Source: Nocardioides sp. WS12
GTDB lineage: Bacteria; Actinomycetota; Actinomycetes; Propionibacteriales; Nocardioidaceae
NCBI RefSeq assembly: GCF_014108865.1
Contig: NZ_CP053928.1
Location: 248,001-312,000 of the forward strand
Direction of reading: 5' to 3'
DNA: 64,000 bases
Within the stretch, counting starts at the first letter, position 1. Each line of letters begins with the position of its first letter. Positions 41,875-51,499 of this stretch are shown here, in pieces. The position numbers were made by a program, and so were the translations under genes. The notes under the pieces are model-generated. The model was given only the letters and a program-made list of their open reading frames with translations. It did no database searches and was not told the origin of the DNA.

Positions 41875-44800
41875 AGCATCTAACCTCGGTCACTGGGGAC
41901 GACGCCGAGACGCGGGCCGTACTCGGGCTGTAGCCGACAGGAAAACGGATCGTGCCCCAGGCCTGAGCTCTAAACGTTGCGTTGGCGCATGGAGCCGGGT
42001 CGTACGCAGTCACCATGTTATTGCTCCGCGAGCGATAGGTCTTTCCGGGCTGCCATAGCACCCATCTCGTGTCCGGAAAGTAAACCCGAATGTAGAGATT
42101 TACAAACAAGTTGAGAGAGTCCACGAAGCCGCCGCCGGCTCCAGAGCACTTTATCTGCGCTTTCACATTCACAGATGTTCGATCATGCTTGGACCAGTGA
42201 GGGTGGTAGACGCTCAAGTGACAACGAATTACCCTTGCTTTACCATTAAGATCAAGTTCATCAACGGGGTTCTGCGGGTATGTGTAACCGGTCAGATTTC
42301 CGCCTCGCTGTGGATCAAGGCTTGTGAACCCGCCAGTGGACGGATTGAACAATCGGGCACCCATTTGCATGAAACCACCCAAGGCGTCGGCTGACCGGCG
42401 GAAAGATCCGAGGTATCCGAACCTTGCCACCGCGACATCAGCTGACTTCTGATTGCCAAATTCATCCGTTTCCGTGAATGCGCCAATAGTTGAGGCGCCG
42501 GAACTCCCTGGGGTCGTCGTAACGATATCCCCGTGGAGGTTAGTGAGCTGGAGGGTCGTGGTGCCGTTGGTTGTAGAGGCTGCCATCCCGAGAACGGGTG
42601 CGCTCACATACCGGGTTGCAGTCCATGTGCTCCCTTGATCGGCGCTTACATCGACGCTTGCTGGTGAGTCGCCAGTTTCGGCGAAGCGGTAACGGGTGCG
42701 GTTGGTTTCGGTCCCGCCAGTAGTGGTACTGAAGCTGTTGATGCGTTCGGCCGGGTCGAGTTCGTAGGTCATCGCTTGGGCGGTGGATCCACCGGTACCG
42801 TTGGCGACGTTTTGGCTGAGCGAGGCGACCATGTCGTTGGCCCGGTACGTCGCAGTGAGGATCCCAGCTGCGTTCGGGCCAGCGTCGGCCTGCGGGGTGG
42901 TGAGGGTCCTACCCAATGTGTCGTAGGTGTATCCGGCGTTGGTGATGCGCCCCGCGCTGTCGTAGTCGCTGGTCTTGTCGATCGCTGCCGTGGTGGTTTG
43001 GCATGCCCCGCCGGTCCCTGGGTTGTACGACGCGAACGCATTGCGGTTCGAGGACGCGTCGAACCCGTATGTGCGCGTAGTACAGCCACCAGCACGGCTG
43101 TCCTCAACCTTGCCGAGGCGACCGAGGCCGTCGAAGGTGAAGGTCTGCGCCGAGGCCGTTGATACTTGATCGATGGTTCGCCCGTCAGCAACATTGGTGG
43201 CAGTGAACGCCAGCAGTTGGGCGGCCCCTTGGGCGTAGGTAAGCCCGGTCGGTGTGCCGACCTCATCCGAGGTCATCTTCGCAAGCATCCCATTCGGGTA
43301 CGTGATCGTGTCTATGACTCCGTTTGGCTTGTAGGCGTAGTCGAACGATCCGACGCCGCCGCCGGCGTTGAGACTGTCCAGTTCACCGTGTGTTCCATAC
43401 GAGTAGGTGTATGTGGCTGCGCCGTCGTTGAATGTCGCGACCCGCCCGTCCTCCTGATAGGTGGTCGCTGAGTTTGTGCCCAGTGCGTCGACGTAACTCG
43501 CCGTTCTCCCCCAAGTGTCGTACCCGGTGGTGATGCTCGATCCGGCTGAGGTGGTTGTGGTCGGGAGACCAGTAGCGTCCGCGTAGCCGAAGGTGGTCGC
43601 GATCGTGTCATTGGTGGCCCCTGAGCCGGTGATCGCCTTGTTCATGGTCTTGGTGCGACCCAACCCGTCGAACGTCATGGATGTTGTTCGAGTCGTGACC
43701 CCCGAGGTCTCCTGGATGTTGGTCGGCTGCAGGTCTTCGTCGTAGGCGGTGGTCCACGTGACTGGCATCGGCTGCCCGACCGGTTGTCCGGCAGGCCCGA
43801 CCTTGCAGACGAGTCCATCCCAGGCCGGCTTCCCACCGCAATCCCCGGCCCCCGTTGCCGTGTAGTAGCTCGTGACCGTGGAGTGCGCGTCCGTTCCAGC
43901 ACCGGCGCCGTTCGCACCACCACCAGGTTGCCGGGATTCAACCTCACGACCCGACGCATCAAAGCGGGTGGTTTCGGTCGACCATGTGCTGGCGTTGACC
44001 TGGGTCTTGACCGTTGTCGGGGAGCCGAGGGTCCACCCATTCCCATCGCCCGCCACAACCGGGTCGTATCCATAGGTGACGACAGTCGCGTCGTAATCGG
44101 TGGTGCGGACGGCGTCGCTGGTCGAGGTGGTTTCCTTAACCGCCAAACCGAGCCCATCTACCCCGGGCCGGTTGGTGATCAGCGCCGCATCGACGCTCGG
44201 GTCGTCGTCATACATCGTCTGGGTGTGAGTCCGGAACAACCCGGTGGTGCCGTTCTTTAGCGATGCGGTGTGTGCCGGCCCGTACTCATCGACAAGCCGG
44301 TTGCCGACGGTGTCGGCGTCGCCCCAGGTGTTGTAGACGCTATAGGAGGACGCTTCTGCGGCGACGCGGGGGCGGTCTGCTGCAGCAGTTGCTTGGACAC
44401 GTGCCCATCCGGTGCCGTCGAGCCGCTGGACCGCATTCTGGTTCGCGTCGAACCAGATCGTATCGACCAGCCACCCGGTCGGGCCGTGGCCGGCTGTGTT
44501 GGTGACAATGCCGGTACTAGTGGTGTAAATCAACTCGGCTTTGGTGAGGCTCGCGGAGCCTGTGTAGGGCCGGTAGACGGCGTAGACCTTGGTCGGGACG
44601 ACTTGCTGTCCCCATTCGGCGACGTCGGCGGAGGTCATGTCGGGTCCGCTGCTGGCCGGGTTAAGGCTGTAGTCGATGGACCAGGTTGCGTCACCGCCGC
44701 CGCTGGCGGTCGGGCGTTCGCGTTTCACGTTCTCGAGCCGGCCGATGCTGTCGTAGGTGAAGCGCCATTCGGTGAGGCCCGCGGGCTTGAGGGTGGCGAG

Positions 44801-47800
44801 CATCGTGCGGCTCGCGACCGTGGTGTAGGTGTATTCGGTACATAGCGACGTGGCGGCGCCGGCACCGTCCGGGTCAGGTCCGCAGACCTTGGTGAGCTTG
44901 CCGGAGGTGTAGGTGTAGTCAGCCAGCGCCTTCAAGGTCACGGCCCCTGGCGTGGCTGCACCAATCAGGCGTTCGACCTTACTCACGCGAGTCGCGGACC
45001 CGGTCCCGGTGTAAGTGATCTTGAGCGCGCGACAGCCTTCGGTCTGGGTGGTGGTGTTGCAAGTTGCCGAGGCGGCAGGGTCGGATTCCTGGATGAATGT
45101 CGGGCGTTGGCTGGTGCTAGTGACGACGATGTCGTTACTCGTGCCGGGAGCATCGGTTGCCTTGACGATCCAGGCGGGGTCGCCGCCGGTGTCGGAGGTC
45201 TTCCATTCCCAGGTGGTGGTCACGCTCGCGGTTCCGAGGGGGCGGGCGAGTACAAGGGTGTCGGGGTTACCGCCAGTGCCGATGGTGAAGGTCAAGCCGG
45301 TGGCGTCGCCGGTCGGCTGAAGCGGCTTGTAGGTCCCGCCTCCAGTCGAGGTGAAGGTCTGCGACCCGCCGCTGGAATCGACGACGATAAGTGTGCCGTC
45401 TTTCGTCCTGTTGTCAACGATGGTTGCGGCGGCATCGGACTGCGAGACGAGCACCTGAGGATCAGACCAGCCCGGCCCAAAGATCCCGTCCGCGAGGGTT
45501 GCATCAGACAGGCTTGCGAAGGTACGGGCGATGCCTGCCTTGGAGTCGGCCGCGTCGGTGTCGGCGATCATCGCTTCACCGCTGAGGAGAGCGACCTGAG
45601 CAGGCCCGAGTTCAGTGATCGGGAATCGGTCTCCGAAGGCGGACTGGAGGAGGCTGAGGTAGAGGGTGGTGGTGCAGGAGTCGGCGGATCCGGAGTATTG
45701 GAAGCAGCCGCGGGTCTCGAGGAGGGCGTTACCGCCGAGAGTTCCGGTTCCGTACGTCTCTTCGGTGGCGTTCCAGATCAGCGGGTTGGTGGCGGAACGA
45801 CCGGTGAGGGTCACCGTGCCAGTCCAGTTGGTTCCGTCGGCATTCTTGACCTTCGCCGCTGTGCGCCAGGTCGTTTCGCCGTAAAGGCGCCACTGCAATG
45901 TCGCTCCGGTTGCGGATGCGGGGCCAGACATGTCGATCGGGAACGAGGCTGTGGACGGTGTCCACTGGCCGGGTGTGGTGAACGCCGCGGTTCCGGTGCC
46001 GTAGGAGAACGTGACGGGTGTGCCGTAGTTGCCGGCCTTGTCGACAGGGGTGACTTCGTAGACGTGCCATCCGGGTGTCGGGGTGTAGGTCGTGACCTTG
46101 TCACCGGATGAGTTCGCGCCGGCGGCAGAGGTCTGGCCGTCGAGGTTGAAGTAGAAACCAGCGGTGTCGGCTGACCCGTTCAGGGTGATTGTGTCGGAGC
46201 CGGGCATGGTGGTCGTCCAGGTCCCGTTGGTGAAGTGGGACGAGGTGATCGTGACGGTCGGGGCGATGGTGTCGACGGTGACGGTCTTGGTCGCTGGCGT
46301 GGCGGAGCGGACGTTGACGTCGTCTTCACCCCAGGCACTGATCGTGTAGGTCGACCCTTCGGTCAGGTTCCCTGCGGGCACGGCGATGGTCGTGGTTCCA
46401 CCTGACGCGACCGCGGGGGTGGTGTCGGACCATACGGAGGTCGAGCCTTGCTTGATCTCGTAGTAGCCCTTGACCTGGCCGCCGTCGGGGTCGGTGATGA
46501 CCGAGGACAGGGTGGGGGTCTTGGAGGTGATGAAGTTGCCATATAGCCCCGGAGTCGCGATCAGGCCGGTCGGGGTGGCAGGGGGTTGGCTGATGGTGAC
46601 GGTCAGCTTGGGCGACTTGGCGTTGTCGCCGTTTTCCAGGGACCTGTACTTGCGGTAGCTGGCGTTGTTCAACGTGACGGCAGCGAGTTGCACGCCGTAG
46701 TTGTCGGCACCGCCGACCCAGGACTTCACGATCGCGGTGGCGTCGAAGTCGACCACGCCCTCGCTGGTGCAGCCAGTGAAGCCGTGGGCGGCGTCGTTGG
46801 TCGAGGCACCCGTCGCGGTGACCGTGGGTTGGGTGGACCAGGTGATGCCCGGGACGGTCCAGGACGAGGTGATCTGCGACATCTTGATCGCCGAGCCCGA
46901 GCATGAGCCGGCATTGAAGTTCGACAGGCTCACCTTCGCGTTCGCGATCGATCCCGGCGAGGGGCTACCCAATGCGGTGGTGTCGAAGTTCAGGTACGAC
47001 CGATTCTGGCTGATACCGAGGTTGCTGGTGCCCACCCGGAGCTCGGGTGAGGTGTGCTGGCTGGTGTTGGGTAGAATGTTCTGCACCCAGGTGTCTCCCG
47101 TTGCGGTGAGGATCACCGTGGGGTCGACCGTGACCGGGTACGTGCGCTCTGGGTCAGCCAGATACACGGGATCGGGCCGCAGCACCAGTTCGCGGGACGT
47201 GCCCGTGCCCTCCAGGGTGGCTTCGACAGGAACCGTCGGCGCTTCGTCTGCCGAGTCCCACATCAGCGGCGGCGTGATCGAACCGATCAACTTGCCGTCG
47301 CTCTTGATGTCGATCGACCCGTCCGGGCGGGTGATGAACTTGCCTTCGGACAGACTGAGCGAGAACCGGTATTCCGGAACCTCGCCTGCTGCGGGGGCCT
47401 TGTCCAGCACGACGGAGAAGTTGAAGCCTTCACGGTGGGACGTAACGACGAGTTCACCGTTCTCCACGCCCGCTGGGTCGAAGGTGATCTGGTCGCTATC
47501 CACCGAGCCGGCAGGGAGCTTGGTCGACCAATCCACGGACAGCTTGCTGCCCGAGTTTGAGGTGACGGTGGCGAGGTCCTTAGAGCCGCCGTCGCCGTAC
47601 TCGACATCGAACGGGACCGCGGCGGGCGAGGTCACGCCGTCTTTGGAGGTCTCCAGGGTGGGGTCCGCGCTGACCCACTTGTCGTCGCTGTCCTTCGACC
47701 GGACCTGACCTGAGTAGGACTCCAAGGTCCAGGTGCCGTTGGGGTTGGCGTACATGCCCGAGGACGGAGTCCGTGCCGACAGGTCCTCGACTCGTGAGCC

Positions 47801-48040
47801 CTGAGAGATAGCGGTGACCATGGCCGAGGTCCGGTCGGGACGCTCGGCGACCTTCGGCGCCGCTTGCTTGGCAGCGACTTCGGGGGCTGCGGCGCGGGCA
47901 GGGGCCGTGACCTGTCCAGCACTGAAGGCGAGTGCTGCCGCGAGCACCGGGATCCCCACAGATCGAACCCGGAGCGCTCGGCGACCGATCCCCCCGAGAG
48001 AAGGCCGGTTGGACGATTGAATTTCGCGATCGAGTCTCAT
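41864..48040 (-). CDS. RHS-repeat polymorphic toxin with DNRLRE front domain
   Basis: 2058 residues. A signal peptide (VGIPVLAAALAFSAGQVTA) is followed by a linker, a DNRLRE domain (about residues 310-480) and Ig-like segments to about 800. The RHS/YD shell spans residues about 870-1920 (LTYAQGAAQ, YDTLGRTLT, RFGYLGSFR). It ends in the core signature MGARLFNPSTGGFTSLDP and NPVDELDLNGKA. A non-repeat tail of about 120 residues (VIRCHLSVYHPHWSKHDRT to VRCYGR) then forms the variable C-terminal domain; its family is not recognised. AAGGTGG precedes the ATG at 48040. The tail and the gene after it have lower GC, typical of exchanged toxin/immunity cassettes. Confidence 0.85.
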   Translation of the reverse strand: MRLDREIQSSNRPSLGGIGRRALRVRSVGIPVLAAALAFSAGQVTAPARAAAPEVAAKQAAPKVAERPDRTSAMVTAISQGSRVEDLSARTPSSGMYANPNGTWTLESYSGQVRSKDSDDKWVSADPTLETSKDGVTSPAAVPFDVEYGDGGSKDLATVTSNSGSKLSVDWSTKLPAGSVDSDQITFDPAGVENGELVVTSHREGFNFSVVLDKAPAAGEVPEYRFSLSLSEGKFITRPDGSIDIKSDGKLIGSITPPLMWDSADEAPTVPVEATLEGTGTSRELVLRPDPVYLADPERTYPVTVDPTVILTATGDTWVQNILPNTSQHTSPELRVGTSNLGISQNRSYLNFDTTALGSPSPGSIANAKVSLSNFNAGSCSGSAIKMSQITSSWTVPGITWSTQPTVTATGASTNDAAHGFTGCTSEGVVDFDATAIVKSWVGGADNYGVQLAAVTLNNASYRKYRSLENGDNAKSPKLTVTISQPPATPTGLIATPGLYGNFITSKTPTLSSVITDPDGGQVKGYYEIKQGSTSVWSDTTPAVASGGTTTIAVPAGNLTEGSTYTISAWGEDDVNVRSATPATKTVTVDTIAPTVTITSSHFTNGTWTTTMPGSDTITLNGSADTAGFYFNLDGQTSAAGANSSGDKVTTYTPTPGWHVYEVTPVDKAGNYGTPVTFSYGTGTAAFTTPGQWTPSTASFPIDMSGPASATGATLQWRLYGETTWRTAAKVKNADGTNWTGTVTLTGRSATNPLIWNATEETYGTGTLGGNALLETRGCFQYSGSADSCTTTLYLSLLQSAFGDRFPITELGPAQVALLSGEAMIADTDAADSKAGIARTFASLSDATLADGIFGPGWSDPQVLVSQSDAAATIVDNRTKDGTLIVVDSSGGSQTFTSTGGGTYKPLQPTGDATGLTFTIGTGGNPDTLVLARPLGTASVTTTWEWKTSDTGGDPAWIVKATDAPGTSNDIVVTSTSQRPTFIQESDPAASATCNTTTQTEGCRALKITYTGTGSATRVSKVERLIGAATPGAVTLKALADYTYTSGKLTKVCGPDPDGAGAATSLCTEYTYTTVASRTMLATLKPAGLTEWRFTYDSIGRLENVKRERPTASGGGDATWSIDYSLNPASSGPDMTSADVAEWGQQVVPTKVYAVYRPYTGSASLTKAELIYTTSTGIVTNTAGHGPTGWLVDTIWFDANQNAVQRLDGTGWARVQATAAADRPRVAAEASSYSVYNTWGDADTVGNRLVDEYGPAHTASLKNGTTGLFRTHTQTMYDDDPSVDAALITNRPGVDGLGLAVKETTSTSDAVRTTDYDATVVTYGYDPVVAGDGNGWTLGSPTTVKTQVNASTWSTETTRFDASGREVESRQPGGGANGAGAGTDAHSTVTSYYTATGAGDCGGKPAWDGLVCKVGPAGQPVGQPMPVTWTTAYDEDLQPTNIQETSGVTTRTTSMTFDGLGRTKTMNKAITGSGATNDTIATTFGYADATGLPTTTTSAGSSITTGYDTWGRTASYVDALGTNSATTYQEDGRVATFNDGAATYTYSYGTHGELDSLNAGGGVGSFDYAYKPNGVIDTITYPNGMLAKMTSDEVGTPTGLTYAQGAAQLLAFTATNVADGRTIDQVSTASAQTFTFDGLGRLGKVEDSRAGGCTTRTYGFDASSNRNAFASYNPGTGGACQTTTAAIDKTSDYDSAGRITNAGYTYDTLGRTLTTPQADAGPNAAGILTATYRANDMVASLSQNVANGTGGSTAQAMTYELDPAERINSFSTTTGGTETNRTRYRFAETGDSPASVDVSADQGSTWTATRYVSAPVLGMAASTTNGTTTLQLTNLHGDIVTTTPGSSGASTIGAFTETDEFGNQKSADVAVARFGYLGSFRRSADALGGFMQMGARLFNPSTGGFTSLDPQRGGNLTGYTYPQNPVDELDLNGKARVIRCHLSVYHPHWSKHDRTSVNVKAQIKCSGAGGGFVDSLNLFVNLYIRVYFPDTRWVLWQPGKTYRSRSNNMVTAYDPAPCANATFRAQAWGTIRFPVGYSPSTARVSASSPVTEVRCYGR

Positions 48041-48120
48041 CTCGATCCACCCACCTTCAACACGGGCGTGGCCCCTGCCACACCGCACGCGCCGAACCCT
48101 AGCCCGACTTGTCTGAATCT

Positions 48121-48136
48121 GTCACACAATAGTGAC
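48121..48136. promoter_or_regulatory. inverted repeat between RHS toxin and XRE-TPR gene
   Basis: GTCAC-ACAATA-GTGAC has perfect five-base arms. It lies 81 bases before the RHS start and 40 before the XRE-TPR start, so a protein bound here could act on both divergent genes. Confidence 0.4.
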
Positions 48137-48175
48137 TAGTAGTAACTCCACGGCAAGGTGGGCGATACTCGGCCC

Positions 48176-49060
48176 ATGGATGCCTTCCTGGCCGGCCTGA
48201 GCCAATCGATCGACGCGGTCGAACTGGGGCGCCGGATCCGTGCGGCTCGAATTGCAGCAGGCATGACCCAGTCACAGGTAGCGGGCGGCGAGGTATCGGC
48301 GGCGTATGTTTCACGGATCGAAGATGGCCAGCGACGCCCCGAGACCCAGTTACTCGCGCGGATGGCAGCCCGGATGAGCACAACCCCCCATCAGCTGTTG
48401 ACCGGCATCACCACCCACGAAGCACGCCAACTCGAACTTGAGGTCGAACACGCCGCCGTCGCCCTGACGCTCGGCGACAACACTGAAGCCCTCACTGCTG
48501 CTGCCGACGTGGTAGCGCGGCTCAAGAACTACGGGGACCCCGCACTACTCGCCGAAGCCCAACGGGTCAAAGCTCAAGCCCACTATGCACTGAGCGATCT
48601 CGACAGCGCGATCAGCATCCTCGAAGAGCTCACCCAGCAGCTGACTCCCGACATGAACACACTGCGCGCGCTCATCTCCTTGTGCCGCTGCTACTGCGAC
48701 CGCGACGAACTGGCGCGCGCGACCGCGCTCGGGGACCTCGCCGAACGGATGGCCACTCGAATGGGCATCGACGGACTAACCGAAACACTCCAACTGGCCG
48801 TGGTGAGAGCCGAGATCCACCTGCGCCGAGGCGACCACCAGGCAGCCGCGGCCACCTGTCGAAGCGCTCTAGAAATAGCTGATGCGGACGCCTCGGAACT
48901 GGCCCAGGCATCGGCGTACTGGCACGCGAGCGTCTCCGAAGCCCTGTCCAACGGCGCCACCCCAGCGGCCCTGGAGCTGGCCAAGATCGCCCTCGCCCTG
49001 ATCGACATCAGCGAGGGTCACACCTGCATGCGGCACCTCACCCGGATCTCGTCGGCCTGA
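48176..49060 (+). CDS. XRE-family regulator with short TPR region (truncated paralogue)
   Basis: 294 residues. The helix-turn-helix is LGRRIRAARIAAGMTQSQVA followed by AAYVSRIEDGQRRPE. TPR-like helices fill residues 80-290. It aligns from end to end with the first 290 residues of the next gene and then stops at the point corresponding to RNLANLRSQLA there, so its last five or so TPR helices are lost. The ATG at 48176 matches the start of the paralogue. It may still bind DNA but respond differently to peptide. Confidence 0.8.
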   Translation: MDAFLAGLSQSIDAVELGRRIRAARIAAGMTQSQVAGGEVSAAYVSRIEDGQRRPETQLLARMAARMSTTPHQLLTGITTHEARQLELEVEHAAVALTLGDNTEALTAAADVVARLKNYGDPALLAEAQRVKAQAHYALSDLDSAISILEELTQQLTPDMNTLRALISLCRCYCDRDELARATALGDLAERMATRMGIDGLTETLQLAVVRAEIHLRRGDHQAAAATCRSALEIADADASELAQASAYWHASVSEALSNGATPAALELAKIALALIDISEGHTCMRHLTRISSA

Positions 49061-49127
49061 GGCAGCAGAACAAATCTCAGCCAGTCGCGACAAGTCTGAG
49101 CAACACGACCTGCCCAACCGAGGCACA

Positions 49128-50492
49128 ATGGGACACGTGGACCTCCATCTCGCCGAACTGAGCCGCACGATCGACCCCGTTGTGCTCGGGCGTCGCATCC
49201 GAACCGCCCGCGTCGCGGCAGGCATGACCCAGGCGCAAGTGGCAGCTGAGGACATCACTGCCGCATACCTGTCGAGGATCGAGGACGGCCAACGCCGACC
49301 CGAAGCGGGCCTGCTGGAGCGCATGGCGACGCGGATGGGAGTGACTCTCGACGATCTGCTCCTCGATGTCACCCGCGATCAGCGCATGGAACTGCAGCTT
49401 GCGGTTGACTACGCAGAGCTGGCGTTGGCATCGGGCGACGCGGAAGGCGCCCTCAAGGCGGCCAGCAACCTGGTGAGTGATCCTGCAGTCGAGAGCGTGC
49501 CACAGCTGTTGCGTGCCGCTCAGCGGGTGAAGGCGGGGGCGCTGGAGAACACTGGTGACCTCGACGGGGCCATCGTTCTCCTGGAGGACCTGACGTCCGA
49601 GCCCACGCCGGACGTGACCTGGCTCAAGATGCTCATCGCGTTGACCCGCTGCTACCGCGACTCCGGCGACTTTCCCCGCGCGATCGCGGTCGGCGACAAG
49701 GCCGCCAAGACCATCGAGGACCTGGGCCTCGAAGGTCTTACCGAGGCCATCCAGCTCACGGTGACGGTCGCGGCGGCCCAGCTGTGGCAAGGCGACACCG
49801 ACCAGGCGATGCGGACCTGCATGCGAGCGCTGGCCGCGGCAGAGAAGCACGGATCGGTCTTGGGCAAGGCGTCGGCATATTGGAACGCCAGCGTCGTCGA
49901 GGCCCGACGAGGAGCAGTGCCCTCGGCTATCGAGCTCGCGCGCAAGGCTCTGGCGATGTTCGAGCTCAGCGACGACAACCGCAACCTGGCCAACCTGCGC
50001 TCACAGCTGGCAAACCTGCACCTACAGCTCGACCCGCCCGACCCCACAACGGCACTCGAGATCCTGAACAACATGGAGCAAGAGATGACCTGGTCCGGCA
50101 GCGGGGCTTGGGACATCTCGTTCATGCACGTGCAGCGTGCACGCGCCAACTACCTGCTCGGAGACTTCAACGAGGCCAGGGCGAGCCTTGCGCGGGTGGC
50201 CGAGACCAAACCGGACTCTGCGCCATTGGTGGAGGCACAGTGGCACTCCCTGCACGGGCGGGTGGCGTTCGCCGAGGGCGACCCGGAGGAGGCCCGCCAG
50301 CACTACCGCGCAGCCATCCTCGTGCTCAGCGGAGTCGGTGTCGACCGCGGCGCTGCACAGCTGTGGTTCGAACTAGCCGAGCTGCTGACCCAGGCCGGCG
50401 ACAACGAAGGCGCCATCCAGGCATTCCGAAGCGCGGGCGCGTCCACCGGCTTCCGCGTTTCGACGCCGACCACCATCTCCACCCACGCCTGA
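49128..50492 (+). CDS. XRE-family regulator with TPR ligand-binding domain
   Basis: 454 residues. The N-terminal helix-turn-helix is LGRRIRTARVAAGMTQAQVA with YLSRIEDGQRRPEAGL. Residues 85-445 are helix pairs of TPR type (ALKAASNLVSD, GDLDGAIVLLEDL, GDFPRAIAVGDKA, GDFNEARASLARVAE, GDPEEARQHYRAAI, GDNEGAIQAFRSAG). This is the architecture of RRNPP-type peptide-responsive regulators. GAGG precedes the ATG. It converges with a hidden secreted-peptide gene 310 bases downstream. Confidence 0.85.
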   Translation: MGHVDLHLAELSRTIDPVVLGRRIRTARVAAGMTQAQVAAEDITAAYLSRIEDGQRRPEAGLLERMATRMGVTLDDLLLDVTRDQRMELQLAVDYAELALASGDAEGALKAASNLVSDPAVESVPQLLRAAQRVKAGALENTGDLDGAIVLLEDLTSEPTPDVTWLKMLIALTRCYRDSGDFPRAIAVGDKAAKTIEDLGLEGLTEAIQLTVTVAAAQLWQGDTDQAMRTCMRALAAAEKHGSVLGKASAYWNASVVEARRGAVPSAIELARKALAMFELSDDNRNLANLRSQLANLHLQLDPPDPTTALEILNNMEQEMTWSGSGAWDISFMHVQRARANYLLGDFNEARASLARVAETKPDSAPLVEAQWHSLHGRVAFAEGDPEEARQHYRAAILVLSGVGVDRGAAQLWFELAELLTQAGDNEGAIQAFRSAGASTGFRVSTPTTISTHA

Positions 50493-50801
50493 CCACTCCA
50501 CCGCACGTGACCGGGCCACCCGCGTCACCACGCCCCGCCGACAGGCGGGCGATAGGTCAGCAGCAACGAGAAATACCACCTCTACGGCCCGGAGATAGCT
50601 CGCTGGAGGCTCCACGCCGAACCATGGGTCCGGCGTAGGTCAGCAGCGGGTTCAGGGTCTCGTCCCACCAGTGCGCCAATTCACCTCGCGCGCCGGGTAT
50701 CTCCAGCGCCCTCCCCGGGTACTCCTCGATGGCCGTTCCCTGCGGGGCCGGCTCCCGGCCGGCCCCGCAGAGCAGCGACACCTGCTTTCGGGCTGACTCG
50801 A
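50493..50801. other. convergent intergenic region with two hairpins
   Basis: A hairpin at 50531-50551 (CGCCCCGCC/GGCGGGCG, one bulge) follows the XRE-TPR stop. A stronger one at 50740-50770 follows the secreted-peptide gene. No gene is seen between them. Confidence 0.45.
50740..50770 (-). terminator. perfect 12-bp hairpin behind the secreted-peptide gene
   Basis: Arms CTGCGGGGCCGG (50740-50751) and CCGGCCCCGCAG (50759-50770) pair perfectly around seven bases. It begins 31 bases after the peptide stop and supports a separate small transcript. Confidence 0.65.
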
Positions 50802-50936
50802 TCAGCAGCAGGTGTGGCCGTCGGCCGAAACACCGCCGACAGCAGGAGCGCTCCCACCCAGCGACGCCCCCAGGCTCGTGACGGCAACCAGCGCAACGGC
50901 GACCAGACGGATGGAGACCTTCTTCTTCGTGAACAT
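50802..50936 (-). CDS. small secreted peptide precursor, 44 residues
   Basis: A gene below usual length limits. GAAAGG lies nine bases before the ATG at 50936. The product begins MFTKKKVSIRLVAVALVAVT, a lysine-rich start and hydrophobic core of a Sec signal, then SLGASLGGSAPAVGG and ends VSADGHTCC. A palindrome lies upstream (50973-50986) and a strong hairpin downstream (50740-50770). Cleavage would free a short tail with two terminal cysteines. Beside an RRNPP-like regulator, a signalling-peptide role is attractive but unproven. Confidence 0.6.
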   Translation of the reverse strand: MFTKKKVSIRLVAVALVAVTSLGASLGGSAPAVGGVSADGHTCC

Positions 50937-50972
50937 GGCACGGACCTTTCAACGTGTGGCACATCCAGACAG

Positions 50973-50986
50973 ATGTGTAGACACAT
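50973..50986. promoter_or_regulatory. palindrome upstream of the secreted-peptide gene
   Basis: ATGTGT-AG-ACACAT is a perfect inverted repeat 37 bases before the peptide start codon. The position fits an operator overlapping the promoter; the XRE-TPR proteins are the obvious candidates to bind it. Confidence 0.45.
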
Positions 50987-50992
50987 TTAGGA

Positions 50993-51499
50993 AGGTCCGT
51001 GACGGTCCGCGTCCCGGGAATCGCGATTCTGTTAACTAAAGTTGCCAATGAGGTGACTGGGCGCGCTTTCACGGAACGGCAAATGGAGAGCCGACGACGC
51101 ATGCGTTAGCCCTCCAGCGTCGAGCCAGGATCGCGGCCGGCCGGGCGTCGTTCCGACCCATGTCTGTCTTGAAGTGCCATCGCGGCATTCCAAAACATGT
51201 CTATAGTTCGGTGAACCCGGTCGCGTAGGGACCTACGGCGCGTGACCGGGACCCACAAAACGAGGGATCTCCATGACTCAGGGCAAGGGAGCAGTGCCGA
51301 CCCGCGCGGTCATTTCCGCATCCTGTCGTCGACGAGATGCGGCGGGGCCGCACCCGGTGCTGACCTGTCAGCGACGAATTCGGGTCCGTGCCGCCTCGGC
51401 AGACGCCGATCAAAGTGGCCCCGGGAGGGGACCCGCGTCGTCGCCGTTCAACCGCAACAGATTCACCCAGGCCATCGCTCCAACTGAACGGACCTTCCG
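50993..51499. other. gene-poor stretch before the small secreted protein
   Basis: About 500 bases with no supported gene. An imperfect inverted repeat at 51216-51250 (CCCGGTC...GACCGGG, with inner GTAGG/CCTAC) may be a regulatory or RNA hairpin. Confidence 0.35.

Noticed and set aside
50557..51102. 181-codon minus-strand frame over the secreted-peptide gene
   Set aside because: The alternative 44-codon frame has ribosome-binding site, signal peptide, operator and terminator; the long one has none.
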